From Tessaracoccus lapidicaptus (GTDB taxonomy: Bacteria > Actinomycetota > Actinomycetes > Propionibacteriales > Propionibacteriaceae), in contig NZ_MBQD01000021.1 of the NCBI RefSeq assembly GCF_001693815.1, positions 1 to 64,000 of the forward strand: a stretch of DNA of 64,000 nt, in the 5' to 3' direction. Both the position numbers and the translations under genes were made by a program. Below are positions 18,681 to 28,839 of the stretch, in pieces. Within the stretch, counting starts at the first letter, position 1; the number at the start of each line of letters is the position of its first letter. The notes beneath the pieces are model-generated. The model made no database searches, was not told the origin of the DNA, and worked only from the letters and a program-made list of their open reading frames with translations.

Positions 18681-18956
18681 TCAGCCGTGCAGCCGGCGGG
18701 CGGACCGCGCAGCCTGACGCTGCGCACGCATCCGGCGCAGTCGCTTCACGAGCAGGGGCTTGTAGGCCAACGCCTCGGGGGTGTCGATCAGCAGGTTGAG
18801 GTGCTGGTAGTAGCGCGTCGACGTGAGCGAGAAGTGCTCCATGATCGCCTGCTCCTTCGGCACCGACGACGTGAACCAGCTGTCCTCGAAGTCGAGGATG
18901 CGGGCGTCGCGTTCGGCCAGCTCGGCCGACGAGGTGAGGGAGACTGCTTCCGACAT
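18681..18956 (-). CDS. DUF3263 family protein
   Basis: A 91-residue actinobacterial protein matching DUF3263: ERDARILDFEDSWF, then KEQAIMEHFSLTSTRYYQHLNLLID and a basic LVKRLRRMRAQR tail. The central part resembles a helix-turn-helix and the tail could bind nucleic acid, so a small DNA-binding protein is plausible but unproven. A start three codons upstream is possible. It is divergent from manA and converges on the HExxH protein gene. Confidence 0.85.
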   Translation of the reverse strand: MSEAVSLTSSAELAERDARILDFEDSWFTSSVPKEQAIMEHFSLTSTRYYQHLNLLIDTPEALAYKPLLVKRLRRMRAQRQAARSARRLHG

Positions 18957-19067
18957 GCCGGCCATCCTACGCCCGGAATCACACCCATGTCATTCCCCCG
19001 GCGCGGTTCACTCGGCGCGATAGAGTCGGGGATCGACTGTCACCGACCGAAGGATCAGACACCCATC

Positions 19068-20246
19068 ATGCGCCGACTCACCGGGCACATCCAGCACTTC
19101 GCCTGGGGTAGTCGCACCGAGATCCCGGAGATCCTGCGTCGCGAGCCCGACGGCACGCCGTGGGCCGAGTACTGGCTGGGCACCCACCCCGGCGGGCATG
19201 CGTTCCTCGACGACGGGCGCGCGCTGGCGGACCTGGTCCAGGAGCAGCCGGACGTCGTCGGCGCCGCCAGCCGCGAGCTGTTCGGCGGCCGCCTGCCGTT
19301 CCTCCTGAAGATCCTGTCGGCCGGTTCCCCGCTCAGCCTGCAGGCGCACCCTTCCCGCGAACAGGCGGTGGTCGGGTACGCGCGCGAGTCGCTTCTGGGA
19401 CTGCACCCGGACGACCCGCGTCGGTCCTACAAGGACGACTGGCCCAAGCCCGAGACCGTCGTCGCCCTGACCCCCTTCGAGGGGCTGCTGGGGTTCCGGG
19501 ACCCCGTGGAGACGGCCGGCCTGTTCGAGGGCCTCGGAGTGGCCGCCGAACTCGCGTCGGTCATCGGACCGCTCCGGGACCGCCGCGACGCTCCCGCGCT
19601 CCAGGAGGTGTTCCTCGACGTCCTGTCCCTCGACGACCGGCGCCATCTCGTCGACCACGTGCTGGCCGCGGCCGTCGAGCGGCTCCACGCGCCGGGCAGT
19701 CTCGGCGAGTTCGCGCGCACGGCCGTCGAACTGGACGAGCACTTCCCCGGCGACCCGGGCATCCTCGCGGCGCTGCTCCTCAACCGCTTCAGGCTGCAGC
19801 CCGGGGAGGCCGTGGCCCTCAAGGCCGGAGTCATGCACGCCTACCTGCGCGGCACCTGCGTGGAGATCATGGCGAACTCGGACAACGTCATGCGCGGCGG
19901 ACTCACCGCGAAGCACATCGACGTCGACGGGCTCCTGCAGGTGGTCGAGTTCGAGCCCCTGGCCCCGGAGATCCTGGTCGCGTCGGGCGCCGACGGCATC
20001 TACGTGTACCCGACGGCCTTCCCCGAGTTCGAGCTGTGGCTCGTCGCCCCCGTCAACGCCAGCGCTCACACCCTCCCCAGGCCCGACTCCGGCCGCATCG
20101 CGCTCGCGGTATCGGGCGAGTTCCTGCTGCAGTCGGATGGCGGCACGGAGCATCTGCGCTCCGGGGACGCGGTGTTCATCCCGGCGGATGAGCAGGTGAC
20201 GGTGAGCGGCGAGGGCCAGCTGTTCGTCGCCGCGTCGGGCGCCTGA
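19068..20246 (+). CDS. manA: Mannose-6-phosphate isomerase, type I
   Basis: A 392-residue cupin enzyme. HFAWGS near the N-terminus, PFLLKILSAGSPLSLQAHPS (zinc ligands Gln and His) and the KPETVVAL segment are classical. A late LKAGVMHAYL and MRGGLTAKHID complete the active site. It interconverts mannose-6-phosphate and fructose-6-phosphate, linking glycolysis to GDP-mannose and cell-envelope glycans. The long upstream open frame is antisense to the DUF3263 gene; the start at 19068 fits the family. Confidence 0.95.
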   Translation: MRRLTGHIQHFAWGSRTEIPEILRREPDGTPWAEYWLGTHPGGHAFLDDGRALADLVQEQPDVVGAASRELFGGRLPFLLKILSAGSPLSLQAHPSREQAVVGYARESLLGLHPDDPRRSYKDDWPKPETVVALTPFEGLLGFRDPVETAGLFEGLGVAAELASVIGPLRDRRDAPALQEVFLDVLSLDDRRHLVDHVLAAAVERLHAPGSLGEFARTAVELDEHFPGDPGILAALLLNRFRLQPGEAVALKAGVMHAYLRGTCVEIMANSDNVMRGGLTAKHIDVDGLLQVVEFEPLAPEILVASGADGIYVYPTAFPEFELWLVAPVNASAHTLPRPDSGRIALAVSGEFLLQSDGGTEHLRSGDAVFIPADEQVTVSGEGQLFVAASGA

Positions 20247-20286
20247 CTTTCCCCGTCCGGGCATCCGGCGGCACACTAGGTGCCAC

Positions 20287-20362
20287 GCCCCCTTAGCTCA
20301 GCGGCCAGAGCGCTCGCCTTGTAAGCGAGTGGTCGAGGGTTCGACTCCCTCAGGGGGCTCCA
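20287..20362 (+). tRNA. tRNA-Thr (UGU)
   Basis: A complete cloverleaf. The 7-bp acceptor stem is GCCCCCU with AGGGGGC. The anticodon arm is CUCGC-CUUGUAA-GCGAG with anticodon UGU, and the T arm contains GGUUCGA. The 3' CCA is encoded. It decodes ACA, and by wobble possibly ACG. Confidence 0.96.
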
Positions 20363-20400
20363 CTTTGGCCGCGTCCCGGCGCCGCGCCACAATGGCCCCC

Positions 20401-21009
20401 ATGACCGAACCCAGCAAGTGGGCGCGCATCATCGCGGCCGACCCCGACCACTCCCAGCGCTACATCGAGCGGTTCAAGATGATGGAAGCGGCCGGCCACG
20501 ACCTGGCCGGTGAGGTCCGCACCGTCGACGCCATGGTGTCGCGCGGCGCCCGGATCCTCGACGCCGGCTGCGGCCCGGGTCGCGTCGGAGGCCGGCTGCA
20601 CGCCCTGGGCCACGACGTGGTGGGCGTCGACGTCGATCCCGCCCTCATCGAGGCTGCGGGCATCGACCACCCGGGGCCGGTCTGGGTGGTCGGCGACCTC
20701 GCCGAGCTGGATCTGCCGGCCCAGGGCGTGGCCGCCGACTTCGACGTCATCGTCTCCGCGGGCAACGTCATGGGATTCCTCGCGCCGTCGACCAGGGTCG
20801 AGGTCCTGCGCCGGTTCGCCCGGCACCTCGCCGCCGACGGCCGCGCCATCATCGGCTTCGGCGCGGGCCGCGGCTACGAGTTCGCGGACTTCTTCGCCGA
20901 CCTCGACGCGGCCGGCCTCTCCCTCGACGTCGCCCTCAGCACCTGGGATCTGCGCCCCTTCACGGCGACGTCGGACTTCCTGGTCGCCATCTGCAGCCGC
21001 TCCAGCTGA
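20401..21009 (+). CDS. Class I SAM-dependent methyltransferase
   Basis: A 202-residue soluble methyltransferase. Motif I is ARILDAGCGPGRVG, the acidic residue after strand 2 is in VGVDVDPALI, and motif II is FDVIVSAGNVMGF. The substrate is unknown. An ATG three codons earlier is possible, but a CACAAT box (20388-20393) seven bases before 20401 supports a leaderless start there. It lies 38 bp after tRNA-Thr and converges on the DedA gene. Confidence 0.85.
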   Translation: MTEPSKWARIIAADPDHSQRYIERFKMMEAAGHDLAGEVRTVDAMVSRGARILDAGCGPGRVGGRLHALGHDVVGVDVDPALIEAAGIDHPGPVWVVGDLAELDLPAQGVAADFDVIVSAGNVMGFLAPSTRVEVLRRFARHLAADGRAIIGFGAGRGYEFADFFADLDAAGLSLDVALSTWDLRPFTATSDFLVAICSRSS

Positions 21010-21027
21010 ACTGGGCCGGGAGGCGCG

Positions 21028-21792
21028 TCAGGACGCGCGCGCCTTCCGGATCTGGTTCGCGTACGTCGTGATGACGATGGCGACGATGAGGCCGATCGCG
21101 ACGTAGCCGGCGACCTTCGCGTACATCTCGAGCAGCGCCACGGCGGCCTCGCCCACCCGCCACCCGAGCAGGAAGAAGCCGATCAGCCACAGGGTGGAGG
21201 CGATGTAGTCGTAGAGCAGGAACCGCTTCAGGCTCATGCCTGAGGCGCCGGCCAGCACGAACACCACCGGCATCAGCGGCAGCGGCACCGGGAGGTACGC
21301 GAGCATGAACCCCAGGGGTCCGAGGCGTTCGGCCCAGCGCTCCGCGATCGCGTAGTTGCGTGCCGCGCGCTTGGACTGACCAGACCAGACCTCGATCATG
21401 CCCCTGCCCCACAGCTTGCCGGCCCACCAATAGACCCAGTCGAACTTGAGGCTGAGGACCGAGGCCACCACCAGCACGATGGGCCAGTGCGGGATCTGCC
21501 CGACGGAGGCCAGCGCGCCCGTGGCCGCCACCGACGTGCGTCCCCCGGTGAGCATGGCGAGCCAGTCCGGCGCGGTCGCCATGAACCAGGCGCGCGTCGG
21601 CAGCAGGATGAGGCTCACGACGCCGATGACGCCGAACCAGGTCAAGCAGGCGATGTCGGCACGCCCCGGTTCCTTGCGCCACGGCATGCCCTCGCTGTCC
21701 CACCAGGGGCGCTCGGCCTCGCTGGGGGTGTCGTCCGCCGAGGAGGGCACCTCGTCCGGGTCGGGTTCGACGCCCCGGCGCTGCTCGTCCAT
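21028..21792 (-). CDS. DedA/VTT-family membrane protein
   Basis: A 254-residue membrane protein with an acidic, Pro-rich cytosolic N-terminus (about 1-45). Five or so hydrophobic segments follow. The VTT-type core is visible as GRGMIEVWSGQSKRAARNYAIAERW, an amphipathic stretch split by conserved charges, followed by PLGFMLAYLPVPLPLMPVVFVLAG and GMSLKRFLLYDYIAS. DedA proteins are linked to lipid scrambling, undecaprenyl-phosphate recycling and membrane homeostasis. The exact lipid here is not inferable. The start at 21792 avoids an Arg-rich, unlikely extension. Confidence 0.82.
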   Translation of the reverse strand: MDEQRRGVEPDPDEVPSSADDTPSEAERPWWDSEGMPWRKEPGRADIACLTWFGVIGVVSLILLPTRAWFMATAPDWLAMLTGGRTSVAATGALASVGQIPHWPIVLVVASVLSLKFDWVYWWAGKLWGRGMIEVWSGQSKRAARNYAIAERWAERLGPLGFMLAYLPVPLPLMPVVFVLAGASGMSLKRFLLYDYIASTLWLIGFFLLGWRVGEAAVALLEMYAKVAGYVAIGLIVAIVITTYANQIRKARAS

Positions 21793-21929
21793 CACCCGTC
21801 GAATGCTACGTGACGACGGGTTTCCGGCCCAGACGCGCGCCGACCGAGACCCCCACAACCTCGAGCGGGTGTTCCAGTCCGTGGGCCCCGACTGTGGCAA
21901 CGGACCCTGCCGGTGTAAAGTCACTGACC

Positions 21930-21953
21930 AGGAACACCTGAATACAGGTTCCT
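21930..21953 (+). promoter_or_regulatory. Interrupted inverted repeat upstream of the sugar-ABC ATPase gene
   Basis: AGGAACACCTG (21930-21940) and CAGGTTCCT (21945-21953) pair around a 4-nt centre with a 2-nt bulge. It is 52 bp upstream of the start, downstream of a TAAAGT -10-like box (21916-21921), so it could be an operator or a 5'-UTR hairpin. Confidence 0.4.
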
Positions 21954-22004
21954 ATCCACTACGGATCGTCGGGCACGTACCTGCCCGTGGAAAGGAAATG
22001 GCTC

Positions 22005-23096
<1,092 letters not shown>

Positions 23097-23123
23097 TCAT
23101 CTGACAGCGAAACAGCGCAAGAC

Positions 23124-23157
23124 GTGGAGCCCCGGTTCGCCGGGGCTCCACTATTTT
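23124..23157 (+). terminator. Rho-independent terminator with UUCG loop
   Basis: A perfect 12-bp stem (23124-23135 with 23140-23151) closed by TTCG and followed by TATTTTG. It ends the ABC ATPase transcript and isolates it from the metB-like gene. Confidence 0.92.
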
Positions 23158-23186
23158 GTGACCTCGACCACGGGAGGACTCGAGTG

Positions 23187-24347
23187 ATGGCTGAACTGGG
23201 ACGCTGGACGCGCGGCATGCGCGCCGGGCTGGGGACCGACCGCGCCTACGGGGCCGTCGTGCCGCCGCTGTACCTGAGCACCAACTTCACGTTCGAGGAC
23301 TACGACGCCCCCCGTGAGTACGACTACACCCGGTCGGGGAACCCGACCCGGGACCTGCTCAACGAGGCTCTCGCCACGCTCGAGGGCGGAGCCGGAGCCA
23401 CCACGGTGGCGACGGGCCTGGCCGCCATCACGCTGGTCGCCGAGGCGTTCGTGCCCGCCGGCGGCCGCGTCGTTGTCCAGCACGACGCTTACGGCGGCAC
23501 CTGGCGCCTGTTCACTTTCTTGGCCGCGCAGGGCCGCTTCGACGTCGAGTTCGTCGACGTCAACGACGAGGCGGCCTTCTCCGCCGCGCTCGACCGCTCC
23601 CCCTCGCTGGTGTGGATCGAGACCCCGTCGAACCCGCTGCTGCGCATCACCGACCTGGCGGCCACCGCGGGACGGGCCCACGCCGTCGGCGCGCTCGTAG
23701 CGGCCGACAACACGTTCCTGTCCCCGCTGTTCCAGCGTCCGCTCGAACACGGGGTCGACATCGTTGTCCACTCGACGACCAAGTTCATCAACGGGCACTC
23801 CGACGTCGTGGGCGGCGTCGCGATCGCCGCCGACCAGGAGGTGCACGAGCGCCTGCGGCTGTGGGCCAACGCGCTGGGCCTGACGTCCAGCCCGTTCGAC
23901 GCCTACCTCACCCTGCGCGGCCTGCGGACCCTGGACGCCCGCATGCGGGTCCATACGGCCAACACCGCGGCCCTCGTCGACCTGATGGCGGGACACCCCG
24001 CCGTGGCGGCGCTCCACTATCCCGGCCTGCCGACGCACCCGGGCCACGCCGTCGCTGCGCGCCAGCAGACCGGGTTCGGGTCGCTGGTCTCCGTCGACCT
24101 CGCGGGCGGGGTCGACGCCGTGCGCCGCTTCCTCGACGGGCTGCAGATCTTCCACCTGGCGGAGTCGCTGGGCGGCGTCGAGTCCCTGGTCTGTCACCCC
24201 GAGACGATGACGCACGCAGGCATGACCCCCGAGGCGCGGGCCACCGCCGGCATCGGCGGCGGGCTGCTGCGCTTCAGCGTCGGCATCGAGGCGGTCGACG
24301 ACCTGGTGGCCGTCGTGGCCGAGGCGCTGGAGCGCGCCGGCCAGTAG
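23187..24347 (+). CDS. metB: Cystathionine gamma-synthase/lyase family PLP enzyme
   Basis: A 386-residue Cys/Met-metabolism PLP enzyme. YTRSGNPTRDLLNEALATLEGG, the GTWRLF substrate loop, DNTFLSPLFQRPLEHGVDIVVHS with the lysine in STTKFINGHSD, and a C-terminal SLGGVESLVCHPETMTHAGM are present. It makes or cleaves cystathionine (transsulfuration); synthase and gamma-lyase cannot be separated by eye. A GGGAGGA site supports the start. Its TAG stop forms the first half of the -10 box for the downstream DUF4032 gene. Confidence 0.88.
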   Translation: MAELGRWTRGMRAGLGTDRAYGAVVPPLYLSTNFTFEDYDAPREYDYTRSGNPTRDLLNEALATLEGGAGATTVATGLAAITLVAEAFVPAGGRVVVQHDAYGGTWRLFTFLAAQGRFDVEFVDVNDEAAFSAALDRSPSLVWIETPSNPLLRITDLAATAGRAHAVGALVAADNTFLSPLFQRPLEHGVDIVVHSTTKFINGHSDVVGGVAIAADQEVHERLRLWANALGLTSSPFDAYLTLRGLRTLDARMRVHTANTAALVDLMAGHPAVAALHYPGLPTHPGHAVAARQQTGFGSLVSVDLAGGVDAVRRFLDGLQIFHLAESLGGVESLVCHPETMTHAGMTPEARATAGIGGGLLRFSVGIEAVDDLVAVVAEALERAGQ

Positions 24348-24350
24348 ACT
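24345..24350 (+). promoter_or_regulatory. -10 box overlapping the metB stop; leaderless start of DUF4032 gene
   Basis: TAGACT, whose TAG is the stop codon of the upstream gene. It is followed by seven bases and the GTG start, leaving no room for a leader. Confidence 0.55.
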
Positions 24351-24357
24351 CGGGGCC

Positions 24358-25743
24358 GTGCCCAGGTTCCTCGCTGCCAAGCCCACCGCGGAGCTGCTCC
24401 AGCTCCCGTGGCAAGTCCCGCTGGCGGACTGGCCCACCCAGCACCTGGTGGCGCTCCCCCGCGGCATCTCCCGGCACGTGGTGCGCTTCCTCGCAGTCGG
24501 CGAGGACATCCTGGCTGCCAAGGAGATCCTCGAGGAGGTCTCGGTGCACGAGTACCGTCTCCTCACCGAGCTGAAGCGGCTCGGCGTGCCCTCAGTGGAG
24601 CCGGTGGGCGTCGTGCTCGGCCGCGTCGACGTCGACGGCGATCCCCTGGACCCGATCCTGTTGACCCGGCACCTGCCGTTCTCCCTGCCGTACCGCTCGC
24701 TGTTCTACCCGGGCGTGAAGCACGAGACCGTCAACCGGCTCCTGGACGCCATGGTGGCGCTGTTCGCGCGCCTGCACCTGACGGGGTTCTACTGGGGCGA
24801 CGTGTCGCTGTCGAACATCCTGTTCCGGCGGGACGCAGGCGAGTTCGCGGCCTACCTCGTCGACGCGGAGACGGGCGAGCTGCACGACACACTCACCGAC
24901 GGCCAGCGCGCCCACGATCTTCAGATCGCGCGCACCAACCTCTACGGGGAGTTCCTCGATCTTGAGGCGGGCGGAATCCTGGACGCCTCGCTCGACCCGA
25001 AGTGGCTGGTCGCCACCATCGAGGACCGCTATCACCAGCTGTGGTCCGAGCTGACCGGCGTCGAGGAGTTCGACGGTTCGGAGATGTACCGCCTCGAGGG
25101 GCGTGTGCGCCGGCTCAACGCGCTGGGCTTCGACGTCGCGGAGATCGACGTCGACGCCTCCCCGGACGGGCGCACCATCAAGATGCGCCCCAAGGTCGTT
25201 GAAGCGGGCCACCACACCCGCCGCCTCATGCGCCTCACCGGGCTCGACGCCGAGGAACACCAGGCCCGTCGCCTGCTCAACGACATGGACACGTTCCGGG
25301 CCAAGTTCGCCCCGGGTGCCCCCGAGTCGGTGGCCGCCCACAAGTGGCTCGTCGAGGTCTTCGAGCCGGCCGTCAATCGGATCCCGGCGGACCTGCGGGC
25401 CAAGCGCGACGCCGCCCAGTTCTTCCACGAGGTGCTCGACTACCGCTGGTACCAGTCTCAGCGCGAGAACCGCGAGGTGCCGACGGACGAGGCGGCCACG
25501 GGCTACATCCACGAGGTCCTCACGCAGCTGCCCGACGAGGAGATGGTCAACGTCGACCCGGTCGGCGGCGAGCTCGCGAACAAGTACGACCCCTCGCACG
25601 GATATGTCGACGACAACGAGGCGAAGCCGTACGACCCGTGGGAGGACGAGGCCAACGATCCGGAGGTCCCGGTCATGGCCGGCTTCGACATCGCCGCCCT
25701 GCGCGCGAAGGCCGCGGCCAAGGAGGCCCGCCGCTCGTCCTAG
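24358..25743 (+). CDS. DUF4032 / kinase-fold protein
   Basis: A 461-residue actinobacterial protein. The first 210 residues look like a lipopolysaccharide-kinase/RIO-type kinase: EDILAAKEILEEV with a lysine, then LHLTGFYWGDVSLSNILFRRD as the catalytic-loop equivalent and LVDAETGEL as the metal loop. DUF4032 fills about 230-390, and the C-terminal part is acidic. Substrate and activity are unknown. GTG at 24358 is seven bases from a -10-like TAGACT. The last 71 bp are overlapped on the other strand by a truncated methyltransferase. Confidence 0.85.
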   Translation: MPRFLAAKPTAELLQLPWQVPLADWPTQHLVALPRGISRHVVRFLAVGEDILAAKEILEEVSVHEYRLLTELKRLGVPSVEPVGVVLGRVDVDGDPLDPILLTRHLPFSLPYRSLFYPGVKHETVNRLLDAMVALFARLHLTGFYWGDVSLSNILFRRDAGEFAAYLVDAETGELHDTLTDGQRAHDLQIARTNLYGEFLDLEAGGILDASLDPKWLVATIEDRYHQLWSELTGVEEFDGSEMYRLEGRVRRLNALGFDVAEIDVDASPDGRTIKMRPKVVEAGHHTRRLMRLTGLDAEEHQARRLLNDMDTFRAKFAPGAPESVAAHKWLVEVFEPAVNRIPADLRAKRDAAQFFHEVLDYRWYQSQRENREVPTDEAATGYIHEVLTQLPDEEMVNVDPVGGELANKYDPSHGYVDDNEAKPYDPWEDEANDPEVPVMAGFDIAALRAKAAAKEARRSS

Positions 25744-26176
25744 GGCCGGCGGGCAGGATCGTCCCGCCGGGTCGGAGCACCCGGGCCATCTCGGACACGC
25801 CGCGTTCGTGGTCGATGAAGCCGCACAGCGAGAAGGTGCACACCACGGCGTCGAACGACCGGTCCTGGAACGGCAGCCGTTGCCCGTCGCCGACGGCGAA
25901 CGCGATGGGACGCTCGGAGGCTCCGGCCTTCTGGCGAGCGACGTCGAGCATCCCGTGGCTGAGGTCGACGGCGGTCAGCCGCACGTCGTCGCGGTAGTGC
26001 GGCAGGTTGAGCCCGGTCCCGACGGCGACCTCGAGGACGTCGCCCCGCGCGCGGTCGGCGACCCACTCCCGGCTCGCGGCGAGGAACCGGCGCTCCAGCG
26101 GCGCGATGTGCCGGTCGAACCCCTCGGCCTCCTCGTCCCAGTGGCGCCTGAGCCGTGCCTCCCGTGCAGTGGTCAT
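25673..26176 (-). pseudogene. Truncated SAM methyltransferase (3' end lost)
   Basis: A 167-residue frame that begins as a good UbiE/Methyltransf_11 enzyme: [20 protein letters not shown], motif [11 protein letters not shown], acidic LTAVDLSHGML, motif II FDAVVCTFSLCGF and VLRPGG. It then stops resembling the family just after GGTIL. The last ~30 residues are an Arg/Pro/Gly string read antisense through the end of the DUF4032 gene. About 40-50 residues of the expected C-terminal strands are missing, and no other frame restores them because the DUF4032 gene occupies that DNA. It may still be translated, but loss of the last strands should harm folding. Confidence 0.65.
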
Positions 26177-26330
26177 GCCCCCAGTAGACACCACCCCGGG
26201 CCCCTTCCGGATGAGCCTGCCACCGGACTCGACGATGCACATGGGCGATTTGATCGTTCACATCCCCGTCGACACCTGGCTCAGGCTCAACGGGGCGGGG
26301 GCAGACGCCGGGCCGGTAGACTCGCCCACT

Positions 26331-27776
26331 GTGACGCTCAAGCTCTATGACACCGCGACCCGCTCCGTGCGGGACTTCGTGCCACTCCGCGACGGCGCCG
26401 TGTCGATCTACCATTGCGGGCTCACCGTCCAGGCGTCGCCGCACCTCGGGCACATCCGCAAGGAGGTCGTGTTCGACGTCCTGCGCCGCTGGCTGGAGCA
26501 CAAAGGCCTCGAAGTCACGGTGGTCGCCAACGTCACCGACATCGACGACAAGATCCTCGCCAAGTCCGCGGAGGCGGGCGTCGAGTGGTTCGCCCACGCC
26601 TACCGGTACGAGCGTGAGCTGCACGACGCCTACGCCGCGCTGGGCTGCAAGCCCCCCACGTACGAGCCCCGCGCCACGGGTCACATCCCGGAGATGCTCG
26701 AGCTGACGCAGGCCCTGATCGAGCGAGGTCACGCCTACGCGGCCCCCGACGGCTCGGGAGACGTCTACTTCGACGTGAAGTCCTGGCCCCGCTACGGCGA
26801 GTTGAGCGGCCAGAAGGTCGACGAGATGGAGCCCGCAGCAGACGCCGATCCGCGAGGGAAGCGCGACCCCCGCGACTTCGCCCTCTGGAAGGGGCACAAG
26901 GAGGGCGAAGCGCTCACCGCCTCGTGGCCCTCGCCGTGGGGCCGTGGCCGGCCCGGATGGCACCTCGAGTGCTCGGCCATGGCGGGCAAGTACCTCGGCG
27001 ACACGTTCGACATCCACGGCGGCGGCGTCGACCTGCGCTTCCCGCACCATGAGAACGAGCTGGCCCAGTCCGCCGCCGCTGGCAAGGGGTTCGCGCGCTA
27101 CTGGATGCACAACGCCTGGGTGACCATGGCCGGCGAGAAGATGAGCAAGTCCCTCGGCAACACTGCGCTGGTGTCCGAGGTGACTAGGACCTACGACCCG
27201 CGCGCCGTTCGCTTCTTCCTGCTGGCGCCGCACTACCGGTCCACCATCGAGTTCTCCCCCGCCGACGACGAGACCCGCGGCTCGCTGGCCGAGGCGGAGA
27301 AGGCCATCCAGCGGATCGACTCGTTCGTCGAGCGCTCACACGCCCTCGTGGCCGACGGCGTCGGCACCGCCGATGCCGCGACGGTCGAGCAGTACGCCGT
27401 GTTCGCCGCCGCGATGGACGACGACCTCAGCACCCCGGCGGCAGTCGCGGCGCTGTTCGACGCGATCCGCGCCGGCAACCAGGCCATCGCCGACGGCGAC
27501 GTCGCACGGGCCGGACTCCTGGCAGGGGCCGTCGCCGCGATGCTCGACGTGTTCGGCATCCATCCGGACGCCCCCGAATGGGCCGGGCAGTCCGCCGGCT
27601 CGGACCTCACCCCCGTCGTCGACGGCCTCGTCGGCGCCCTCCTTCAGCAGCGGGCCAAGGCCCGCGAAGCGAAGGACTGGGCCGCCGCCGACGCGATCCG
27701 CGACACCCTGGCCGACCTCGGCCTCACGATCACCGACACCCCCACCGGCCCCCGGTGGAGCCTGGAGAAGAGGTAA
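26331..27776 (+). CDS. cysS: Cysteinyl-tRNA synthetase
   Basis: A 481-residue class I synthetase. The zinc/active-site CGLTVQ-H pattern precedes the HIGH-type motif HLGHIRKE, and the KMSKS loop is intact in [17 protein letters not shown] and the [15 protein letters not shown] zinc ligands follow. Length and the long C-terminal helical domain favour CysS over the mycothiol ligase MshC. It starts with GTG at 26331, eight bases after a TAGACT box (26317-26322), and is probably leaderless. rlmB follows after five bases. Confidence 0.95.
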   Translation: MTLKLYDTATRSVRDFVPLRDGAVSIYHCGLTVQASPHLGHIRKEVVFDVLRRWLEHKGLEVTVVANVTDIDDKILAKSAEAGVEWFAHAYRYERELHDAYAALGCKPPTYEPRATGHIPEMLELTQALIERGHAYAAPDGSGDVYFDVKSWPRYGELSGQKVDEMEPAADADPRGKRDPRDFALWKGHKEGEALTASWPSPWGRGRPGWHLECSAMAGKYLGDTFDIHGGGVDLRFPHHENELAQSAAAGKGFARYWMHNAWVTMAGEKMSKSLGNTALVSEVTRTYDPRAVRFFLLAPHYRSTIEFSPADDETRGSLAEAEKAIQRIDSFVERSHALVADGVGTADAATVEQYAVFAAAMDDDLSTPAAVAALFDAIRAGNQAIADGDVARAGLLAGAVAAMLDVFGIHPDAPEWAGQSAGSDLTPVVDGLVGALLQQRAKAREAKDWAAADAIRDTLADLGLTITDTPTGPRWSLEKR

Positions 27777-27781
27777 CACCC

Positions 27782-28738
27782 ATGGCAGGCAACTCCCAGC
27801 GCCGCGGCGCGACCCGCAAGGGGAAGAACAAGGCGGCCGGATCCGGCGGCCGGATCAAGCGGTCCCTGGAGGGCCGCGGCCCGACGCCCAAGGCCGAGGA
27901 CCGCACCTACCACAAGGCCTACAAGGCGAAGCAGGCAGCCGCGAAGCGACAGCAAACCGCCCCGAAGCGGCCGGGCAAGACCATGGCCGGCGCCGACTGG
28001 ATCGTCGGCCGCAACCCCGTCTACGAGGCACTGGCGGCGGGTCTGCCCATCAAGCAGGCCTACGTGGCCGAGGGCGCCGAGCGCGACGACCGGCTCCGCG
28101 ACATCCTCAAGTTCGCCGCCGAGCACGGCCTGCCCCTGCTCCAGGTGACGCGCGGCGAGCTCGACCGCGTGACCGGGGGGCTGGTCCACCAGGGCGTCGC
28201 GGTGCAGCTGCCCGCCTACGAGTACGCCGACGCCGAGGACATCCTGGCCGATGCGGCGGATGTCGACGGCATCGTCGTCGCGCTGGACGGCATCACGGAC
28301 CCGCGGAACCTCGGCGCGATCGTCCGCTCGGCCGCGGCCTTCGGCGCGCAGGGCATCATCATCCCCGCACGGCGTTCGGCGTCGATGACGGCCGCCGCCT
28401 GGAAGACGTCCGCGGGCGCTGCGGCCAGGCTGCCGATCGCGATGGCGACGAACCTCAACCGGGCGCTCGAGCAGGCCTCGAAGATGGGCTTCACCGTCGT
28501 CGGGCTGGCCGGCGAGGGCGAGGTGCCGGTGTCGGGAGCCCCGGGCATCGACGGCCCTCTGGTCATCGTCGTGGGCTCGGAGGATGAGGGCCTCGCGCGG
28601 CTGGTCCGCGAACACTGCGACGCTCTGGTGTCCATTCCGATCGCGAGCGACGTCGAGTCACTCAACGCCTCCATCGCGGCCGCCGTGGCCCTGTACGAGG
28701 TGACGCAGCAGCGCGCCGGCCTCCCGACGGGAGAGTGA
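27782..28738 (+). CDS. rlmB: 23S rRNA 2'-O-ribose methyltransferase, RlmB/TrmH family
   Basis: A 318-residue SpoU enzyme with a long Lys/Arg-rich, Gly-rich N-terminal extension (about 1-75) likely to bind RNA. The substrate-binding domain starts at WIVGRNPVYEAL. The knotted SPOUT domain has ALDGITDPRNLGAIVRSAAAFGA, the VVGSEDEGL loop and the C-terminal SIPIASDVESLNASIAAAVALYE. It probably methylates G2251 of 23S rRNA. cysS-rlmB pairing is common in actinobacteria and supports this call. Confidence 0.93.
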   Translation: MAGNSQRRGATRKGKNKAAGSGGRIKRSLEGRGPTPKAEDRTYHKAYKAKQAAAKRQQTAPKRPGKTMAGADWIVGRNPVYEALAAGLPIKQAYVAEGAERDDRLRDILKFAAEHGLPLLQVTRGELDRVTGGLVHQGVAVQLPAYEYADAEDILADAADVDGIVVALDGITDPRNLGAIVRSAAAFGAQGIIIPARRSASMTAAAWKTSAGAAARLPIAMATNLNRALEQASKMGFTVVGLAGEGEVPVSGAPGIDGPLVIVVGSEDEGLARLVREHCDALVSIPIASDVESLNASIAAAVALYEVTQQRAGLPTGE

Positions 28739-28839
28739 CGCCGGCGCAGCGGCGGCGTCCAGCGCGCGGGGCCGGGAGTGTCCCGGTGGCGCCGGAGGAC
28801 TAGATTGGGTGCCACCACACCCGCACCCCAAGGAGAACT

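Noticed and set aside
25740-27233. Long minus-strand frame that could restore the truncated methyltransferase
   Set aside because: It is antisense to cysS and a frame-shifted reading of the methyltransferase itself; it adds no C-terminal methyltransferase motifs.
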